Positions 57,692-64,000 of a stretch of 64,000 bases of DNA are shown here, one piece after another. The notes beneath the pieces are model-generated. The model was not told where the DNA came from. It saw nothing but the letters and a program-made list of their open reading frames with translations, and did not search any database. Origin of the DNA: Nicotiana tabacum (Eukaryota; Streptophyta; Magnoliopsida; Solanales; Solanaceae); assembly GCF_000715075.1 (NCBI RefSeq), contig NC_134090.1:47995792-48059791 (forward strand), read 5' to 3'. Made by a program: the position numbers and the translations under genes. The stretch's first letter is position 1, and every line of letters begins with the position of its first letter.

Positions 57692-60039
57692 TGTCACACC
57701 TCCTTTTTCCCGAGGGATCGGGAGTTTTTCCAGCTAAGGTGACATTATTTGAAATGGAATTATTTATTTAATCAGAGTCGCCACCTGGAATAATTTATGG
57801 TGTCCCAAGTCATCGATTTATTTTAAAATCCCAAATCAAGGAAATTGACTTTGTTTTAAAGTTCGGGAAACCAGAAGACTGGGTAAGGAACTCTGTTAAC
57901 CCAAGAGAAGGTGTGAGGCACTCTCGAGTTCCGTGGTTTTAGCATGGTCTCTCAACTATTAATAATTAGCCTAATTATCTAATTTATTACATGTTTAAAA
58001 CCTATTGTGAATTTTTAACTTTTAACCGCTTTTAGTAATATTTTAATTGCTTTCAGAATTTATGGAATTTATTTAAATAAGCCGCGATGTCATGCACTCG
58101 TTTGGTTTTTGTACATATTTTGAATCGTGTCACGTGAAACGCATCCACGATTCACAATATTTTGATTTTATTATTATTTGAGAAGTTAGAGTCGAGTCAC
58201 GTGAAACGCACACTTGAATTAGGATTTGCGTATCGTGACCATGGCCACGAGAACGTACCCATGGTCACGGTGGTTCATTAATCGTGCCTAAAAGAAAACT
58301 ATGGTGTTTATGAGTTAATTATTTTCCTAAGATCTAAGGTTTGTTTGCGAGGATCAGAAGGCTATGGACTACAACATTAGAAGAGCGTAATGTGCGGATT
58401 ATCCAAACCAAACTTTGAATGAACTTCTGCTAACAGTTGCTTCATCTTGGCATTTGCATTTTAGTCTTTGAATGGGCTAAGTCCTCATTATCAATATTGT
58501 AACTTTGCTGAATTCAAACAAAGAAGGAAGATAATAAAACTTATTATATTGTATACAATTTCATAGTATACTACATATGTTGCCATATCACCTCACAATT
58601 GAACCATTCACTTTGCAAAATTAGTCCACTACGTCAGTAGACACTTTTCCTTTGATTATTGCATTCTGTTTCCTCTATGAAATCTTTATGTTGACAAATT
58701 GTTCAGCATCACATACTTCTTCAAATTTCGAGACATGAATACAGCGCCGCAAGGACTCAAAATTCAGAGATGAATAACAAACATAACAATCTACCCTTTG
58801 GCAAATAAATTTAACCAATTGGTGGCCAAATCTATAAGTCATGAGCTAAAGAAAGCGAGACAAAATTGCAAGCATACTCGAGATAACATTAACAGTCACA
58901 AATCAGATAATGATATTACACTCAACTATCATATAACTGTTTGTTTTGACTCAAACAATCAGGATCCATAATTTACGCACACAGACCTTGAGTAAAGCAC
59001 ATTTCTCCTTCACAAATTGATAATTACATACGTTTGAGAAGAGAAAAACATAATACCTTGTTTATGATAGATTCAAAGGTAACAAATCGGGAAGCAAGGG
59101 AATAATGGAGCTCAGCAACTATTCCAACAACTTAACAACAGAAATCAAACGGCGATTTGAATCAGAATTCTGTTTAAAAACCCGAAAGGTTGGAATAAAC
59201 ACAGGAATAGAAGAGTAATTTTATAAATTGCGTTTGATTCTAATCTCTCTCTGATTTTCGAACCTTTTGTTCCAAATCTCATAAACGGCTTTTGAATTTC
59301 AAAATCGATTTCATATGCTAGTCAGTGTTTTGAATGTGTGTGTAAAATAAGTGGATATTGTGGGTTTTTGAATGGGAGTGGAGGGAGAGAAAGTAACAAT
59401 GATGGAGTAATATGGGGGCTATTATGATGGACGAGAGAGATGAAGAGGGGGATGGCGACTCCTAGGGTTAGTCAAATAGGGGACGAGATTTGTTCTTCTG
59501 TTGTGAAGGAAAGGGGAGGTCCGTTAGGGTTTAAAGAGGGAGTTAGGTCAGGTTTAAAGGGATCTGGGCTGGAGCGTATTTGCACTATTGGGCCATTGAA
59601 ATTGTTCTTTGGCCCAAATTCTAAGTAAGACCCAAAGAACCTTAATTCCTCTTCTTTGCTTTTCTTTAAAAATTCTAAATTACACCCTATTTAATTTGCA
59701 AAATTAATTCTATTTTCTAACAACTAACTAATCTTCCAATTTTAACAAATGCTTGTAAAATTTAAAAAATATTTTGTTTGGTTTTTTATGTATTAATTCT
59801 AAACAACTAAAGAGTAATTAATTCCGAAAATGCAATTAAACTTAAAATGCCATGAAATTAAAATTTGACAATTTTTCTATGATTTTAAGAAACTAAATAT
59901 GCTAAAAAAATGTAACTAAATGCAAAAACTAATTAATAAGAAATTCCTAGAAATTTTGTAAAACTAAAAATGATTAGGAAAAGTTATTTTTGTGGATTTT
60001 GTAGGAGTATTTTTATCGGATAAAAATTACGTGTTCACA
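57692..60039 (-). repeat. 5' LTR of the Tat gag-only element (2348 bp)
   Basis: Plus-strand ends TGTCACACCTCC and GTGTTCACA, collinear with 46961-49705 and quite similar, implying a more recent insertion than the LARD-like element. No convincing TATA box was found. Confidence 0.92.
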
Positions 60040-60044
60040 GTCTG

Positions 60045-60350
60045 TACTCATTCTTTCCACTTTTACTATTAGCTAATAGCTAGTGAAATTGGATCAAATA
60101 AGATTCTTGCGACACTTTACCAACTAAAATCCACAAAAAAAAAATGTGAAGCAAAACGAAAGGGATAGTGAAATGAACTGTTACAAATAACTTACTATAA
60201 GCTTTTCTTTTCATAGACTGCATAATGGGACCATTGTCTTTAATATTGGTATTTTTATGGGCAGCTGACCTAGCATCTTTATGGGCAGGTGACCGGGGCA
60301 AGCATTTGATTCTGCTCGCATTGATCATATTCCCTTCGATGTCAGCCCGA
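60045..60350 (-). pseudogene. ACINUS-like pseudogene, upstream exon and adjoining intron
   Basis: Plus 60045-60150 aligns with the intron of the open copy at 63807-63910 (GCTAATAGCTAG, AATAAGATTCTTGCGACACT). Further upstream on the minus strand an exon-like open stretch (about 60205-60350) encodes MINASRIKCLPRSPAHKDAR, a SAAHKN repeat-like run and IMQSMKRKAYS, and ends at a GTAAGT-type donor near 60204. Its position, strand and donor fit an exon of the same gene upstream of the RRM exons. I do not recognise the residues as a defined domain. Confidence 0.55.
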
Positions 60351-61448
60351 TGTCAATCGCAATTGTTTTTTCCGGTATTGGTTACTACGCAATTTATTTT
60401 CTACATGTCTTCGGTTCAACGTGTCACATTTTCATTCGATCATTTAATGTAAACCAATTTTACCCTATGCTCTCTAAACTATTTTTACGGCTATTTTTAG
60501 CAGCAAGTCACTAAAGTACGTTAATTTTCTCTTTATTAACTTACATTACAATATTTTGAATCAAATATTAAGTCCATATACTTTTAAAAATTCTGGTGAT
60601 TTAAACTTTTTCTTAAAGATTGTATTTTGAACTGCAAAATTTTTGTTATAAGTAATTGCTCTAAGATAGAAAAATATTTGTTCTTGGTAAAGAATGAGTA
60701 TGGAATACAGTCTGTGTTATTGCCTTTACTCATAAATCAAAATCTTGGTTGAGCATTGTATGTATACATGTTCTTTTACTAAATATAGTACTCAACAAAC
60801 ATATGGTACGCTTAATCTATACTCTTATAGTAGTGTTACTCTTACACAAAGTTCTAAAAATAAAGTACCGAAAATTAACTGGTTGAGAAATTGAGATGAT
60901 TGTGACGATTTCAAAAAATCTAATTTAGGTTATACTCTATTAAGTAACTAAAATAGTATAATATAAATTTCTTAAAATAACCAGCCGAATCGAACCATTG
61001 ACACCCCTGCCCTAGCCGTGAGGGAGAAAAGTTATTGATATGGTTTATGAAAAATCATCTCATATATAGTTGAGCGCCCTCGGTGCTGATATTTAAGATT
61101 ACTTGAATTAATTATGCGAGTGTTTACTGAAGGTAGTTGGTGCAAAATTGGAAATGCTTATTGGTGAAAAAATATATGCAAAGAAGTAGGATCAACTAAT
61201 GTAACTTGTCAAAAATCTGCTATATAGATTAAACCAGATGGAGAAATTCCAACTCCGTTTGTCTAGGTAATATGAGTAATAGTGAGTATGTTATTCTCAA
61301 ATATTGATGATTATCCTTCACTAGAAAAAGCAGAAAGATTGATACTTCGCTGCAGATGCCAATTTTTATTTATTATACTAGTAATATACTTTCATAGATC
61401 ATATTAGTCATGGAAGCACAAATTAACCTTGTTTCATAATCACTCTAA
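60351..61448. other. AT-rich stretch without recognisable features
   Basis: Homopolymer-rich, no open frame of interest and no LTR ends. It may hold further diverged gene or intron sequence. Confidence 0.5.
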
Positions 61449-61879
61449 GAGTGTGTTTGGTATAAAGAAAAATGTTGTCCATGAAAAATATTTCTTAAAA
61501 AATAAGTGATTTTCTTACTTATTTTATGGTATTTAGTTGCTTAGCAAAAAATATTATAAAAAATATATATAACCTAGGCAAATATTATAAGAGACAAAAG
61601 GAGTTAGGGCAAGGGGATGAGAGCGGCGGTGGGAGTTCGGGAACCGAGGTGGCAAGGGTGTGATTGGGAGGAGAGTTGGCGTGGGAAAGGTTGAAAGAGA
61701 GTATTTGAAAATATTTTCCTTCCTCTTGGAAGGGAAGCCATTTTCCTCCATGTGAAGGAAATAAGTTCATAAGAAAAATATTTTCCTAACACATTTAAGC
61801 CACAAACAAGGAAAAATTGAAAAACATTATTTGAAAAAATACTTTCCAGAAAATATTTTCCATTCATACCAAACACATC
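61449..61879. mobile_element. MITE-like element with TGTGTTTGGTAT inverted ends
   Basis: Left end GAGTGTGTTTGGTATAAAG and right end CATTCATACCAAACACATC are inverted repeats of about 13 bases with one indel. The interior repeats GAAAATATTTTCC-type palindromic words at 61700-61720 and 61840-61862. CTAA flanks both sides (61445-61448 and 61880-61883), a possible short target duplication. The family is not certain. Confidence 0.65.
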
Positions 61880-62628
61880 CTAATTGGAAGAGTATTAGAA
61901 TAGTATGATGAAGCTTCTTGCACAAGTTTCTGTGTGAACTTGTGTCAATAATAAAAATAAACAGCTGCATAGCATAAATTTATTCATTTTCTTAGACTGA
62001 AACGCCCCATAGCATATTCATTAGCATATTCATAACTGATATTCGTACAGTAATAGACTAATAATAGTTCAGTCCACTAAAACCAAACTCAGGTTGATTG
62101 TTTTACTGCCCACCAATAGATAGTCCGTCATGTTTGATAACAAGTACACAAATAGAGGAATTCAGACTCCAAGGTAGTAAATAGCAAAAAGAATCCTCAT
62201 CAACATCTGAGCAAATTATATCAAAAGGACTGCACTCTAACAAAGTACACCCCAGAAACCAAGATTCTGCTCTAAACTACACGGCAATTATATTTCCAGA
62301 GATAACTCCGCAAGGTTTTTCATTTGACCAGACAACAGATGCAAAAATTCTAAGCTCGCAAGAACTGGGGATCTGATTCGGTGAAGAAACACAATGAACT
62401 TTATAAGAATGTCCTTGCACAAAAAGCTATCAAGGAGGCAAGGTAACACTTGCAAAAGACAACTGTCATCGAACCAGCTTCTCCAGCGACCAAACCAGAG
62501 CTTCCTACGTACAAGACCTGCAGACCTGCAAAGATGCAATAATATGATACTCTCTTACCATTCTCTTACAGTGTAAGACTGATCCATGAGAAACCGAAGT
62601 TGAGATTAGGATAAATTATAGCCTAATT
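61880..62628 (-). other. 3' flank and probable 3' UTR of the open ACINUS copy
   Basis: No coding was seen. The ~80 bases next to the stop codon (62549-62628) are conserved in the pseudogene copy (26549-26629), suggesting transcribed UTR. Farther left no homologue is present in the window. Confidence 0.5.
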
Positions 62629-63574
62629 CTACTGCTTGATAATCTTCCCTTGCGCCTTCAACTTATCTGCAACTTGTTCATCAGACAAGGGCAAATAGTA
62701 AATGCGAGGTGTTGCCTTTGTCTTTTTAAAGAGATCATCCAGAGTGACAATTGGAGGGTCAAGTTTCTCAGGAAGTGGAGGTGGTGGAAGTTTCTCAGGT
62801 TGAAGTTGCTTGTTCTGCATCTGTTGCCTTGGGGATGGTTGGGACTGGGCAGAAGGCAGGGCCGCAGCCGGGATTGTGGTCACAGGAGTTGCATGAGTTG
62901 AAGGAGATTGAGGTGGTGCTTCAACCTTATCTTTCACTCCCTGGGGATCAACAAACTCAGCAACAAGTAGCTTTCCTCCATGTGGAGGCCATTGCAGATT
63001 GTATACAGCATTTCGAGTTTCTATAGCTTCTTCTACAGATGAAAACTGCACAAAATTCGACAGCAACTTAAAATTCACCAAGACAAACGTGTCGTAGGAG
63101 GCAGAGAGAAAACCAAAAAAGATAAAGAGTACTTACAGAAACAAAGCAGTGGGTTTTAATAGCGTCCATCCAGAAATTTGTCACAGTACCCGTCTTGCTA
63201 AGTAGCTCTTGCACCGCTTTCAAGGTGAAAGGGCGCAGAAAATTTTCGATCAAGAGAGAATTAGTAGGCACTTTTGATGATGGGGGAACTGTTACAATCA
63301 ACACAATTACATTATTCATACCCATATACATCCAGAGTATACTCATTTCACCATCAAAGAAGTGGCAACTCACCCACACGTTCTTTTGGTGGTTCCTCCT
63401 TGGCCATTGAATCAGATCTAGAGAAACTACGTCTCAAAGAGGGCTGGAAAAAATCCTTGGGGGTAGTTGAGGCCACAGCATCACCTTTCTTGTTGTTAGG
63501 AATTTTAAGATCTTCTGAATTCCATCTACGCTGCCTCTTTATAATATCATTGCTCCCAGTTGCTGTTCTTTGAT
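62629..63574 (-). CDS. ACIN1: ACINUS (apoptotic chromatin condensation inducer-like), last three exons
   Basis: Minus-strand exons 63374-63574, 63137-63288 and 62629-63045 join in frame through GT-AG introns of 85 and 91 bases (phases 1 and 0). The first holds RRWNSEDLKIPNNKK and an RS-like FSRSDSMAKEEPP segment. The RRM spans the next two (KVPTNSLLIENFLRPFTLKA, TNFWMDAIKTHCFVS joined to FSSVEEAIETRNAVYNLQWP, GGKLLVAEFVD). A Pro/Gln-rich linker leads to the RSB-like motif LDDLFKKTKATPRIYYLPL and a TAG stop at 62629. ACINUS is a nuclear ASAP-complex protein that binds SAP18 and RNPS1 (SR45 in plants), associates with the exon junction complex and affects splicing. The N-terminal SAP-domain part lies beyond 64000. 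The linker is about 25 residues shorter than in the pseudogene copy. Whether this copy is expressed cannot be told. Confidence 0.85.
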
Positions 63575-64000
63575 CTACAGCAACATATAGAAAATAAGAT
63601 TGGAGGCAGATCTAAGAAATTTCCAGAGCAATGATATAAACAATAAGTGCCATTTATTTGATTCCCATTAAATAGCAAAGTGCTTAATCAGAACTGCACT
63701 GTCAGAAGACATTGGGAGGAATGAAATGTAAATACAGAAGTGTTCTTTGAAAAAGGAAACACTTGTATATGCATAAAGCCTACAGGGAATGTTTCTCCAA
63801 TCTCTGTACTCATCTTTTACACTCTAAGAATCTGCTAATAGCCAGTAAAATTACAATTTACGGCTAATAAGATTCTTGTGACACTTTAGCAATCAGAATT
63901 AAAAAAATGTAAAGTCGTAATAATTGCACTGTCAGAAGACATGAGAGGAATGAAATGTAAATACAGAAGTGTTCCTTGAAAAAGGAGCGACCGGGATATG
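63575..64000 (-). other. ACINUS intron with a duplicated segment
   Basis: Upstream of the acceptor (CTGTAG at 63575-63580) no exon is visible to the window edge. The 63-base segment TGCACTGTCAGAAGACAT ... TGAAAAAGGA occurs at 63695-63757 and again at 63925-63987, 230 bases apart, with flanking similarity. Parts of this intron survive in the pseudogene at 46921-46960 and 60045-60150. Confidence 0.7.

Larger units (their letters stand above)
46961..60039 (-). mobile_element. Tat-type gag-only retrotransposon (TR-GAG-like), 13 kb
   Basis: LTRs at 46961-49705 and 57692-60039 are direct repeats. On the minus strand the order is 5' LTR, primer-binding site (57657-57687), a 1.9-kb purine-rich leader with a degenerate ~70-bp array, gag (55736-53830), about 4 kb of non-coding DNA with a large minisatellite, polypurine tract (49706-49718) and 3' LTR. 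Target duplication is GTCTA/GTCTG (46956-46960 and 60040-60044, one mismatch). No protease active site, RT, RNase H or integrase was found. Gag plus termini without pol fits the TR-GAG class of non-autonomous elements, mobilised in trans by full Tat elements. Confidence 0.85.

Overview
This is a repeat-saturated plant nuclear window with no prokaryotic features. The retroelement families (Ogre/Tat, Tekay/Del-type chromovirus and Athila-like Ty3/gypsy elements) and their LTR ends (TGTAACGACC..., TGTCACG...) look solanaceous, most likely Nicotiana. That placement is inference from family resemblance. The only host gene I recognise is a plant ACINUS (ACIN1-like), present twice on the minus strand. 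One copy (exons 62629-63574, continuing past the right edge) has an open reading frame. The other is a pseudogene whose pieces lie at 26549-26952, 39984-40735, about 46921-46960 and 60040-60350, split by retrotransposons.

Layout. 1-8587: 5' half of a minus-strand Ogre/Tat element with a 4.65-kb LTR (3939-8587), its primer-binding site, a leader with an ORF1-like remnant, and a frameshifted gag-pro. 8617-19045: plus-strand LTR element with 3-kb LTRs and a 4.5-kb internal region without recognisable coding (LARD-like). 19046-20232: AT-rich, nothing recognised. 20233-26300: decayed minus-strand Tekay-like element (3' LTR plus pol), abutting a foreign LTR start (26300-26548). 26953-39983: essentially complete plus-strand Tekay-like element with target duplication TAAGG, inserted in the last exon of the ACINUS pseudogene. 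Its 3' LTR carries a 2.48-kb solo-LTR-like insertion with target duplication GGAAT. 41046-46907: Athila-like gag-pro remnant flanked by LTRs in inverted orientation. 46961-60039: 13-kb minus-strand Tat-type element that keeps gag but lacks pol, packed with tandem arrays and dispersed hairpins. Its left LTR carries a 0.4-kb DNA transposon. 60450-62628: AT-rich sequence with one MITE, then the presumed 3' flank of the open ACINUS copy.

The pieces form a nested history. A duplicated ACINUS copy was broken by successive retrotransposon insertions, two of them supported by 5-bp target duplications. The retroelement genes are dead: many premature stops, catalytic residues lost, and stop codons that are mostly C-to-T/G-to-A changes (CAG to TAG, CGA to TGA, TGG to TAG), as expected of methylated, silenced DNA. 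I found no clearly new functional system. The most unusual structures are the inverted-LTR Athila remnant, the array-rich gag-only Tat element with repeated CTACGTA hairpins, the long tRNA-like match at its primer-binding site, and paired hairpins shared by the U5 ends of different LTR families.
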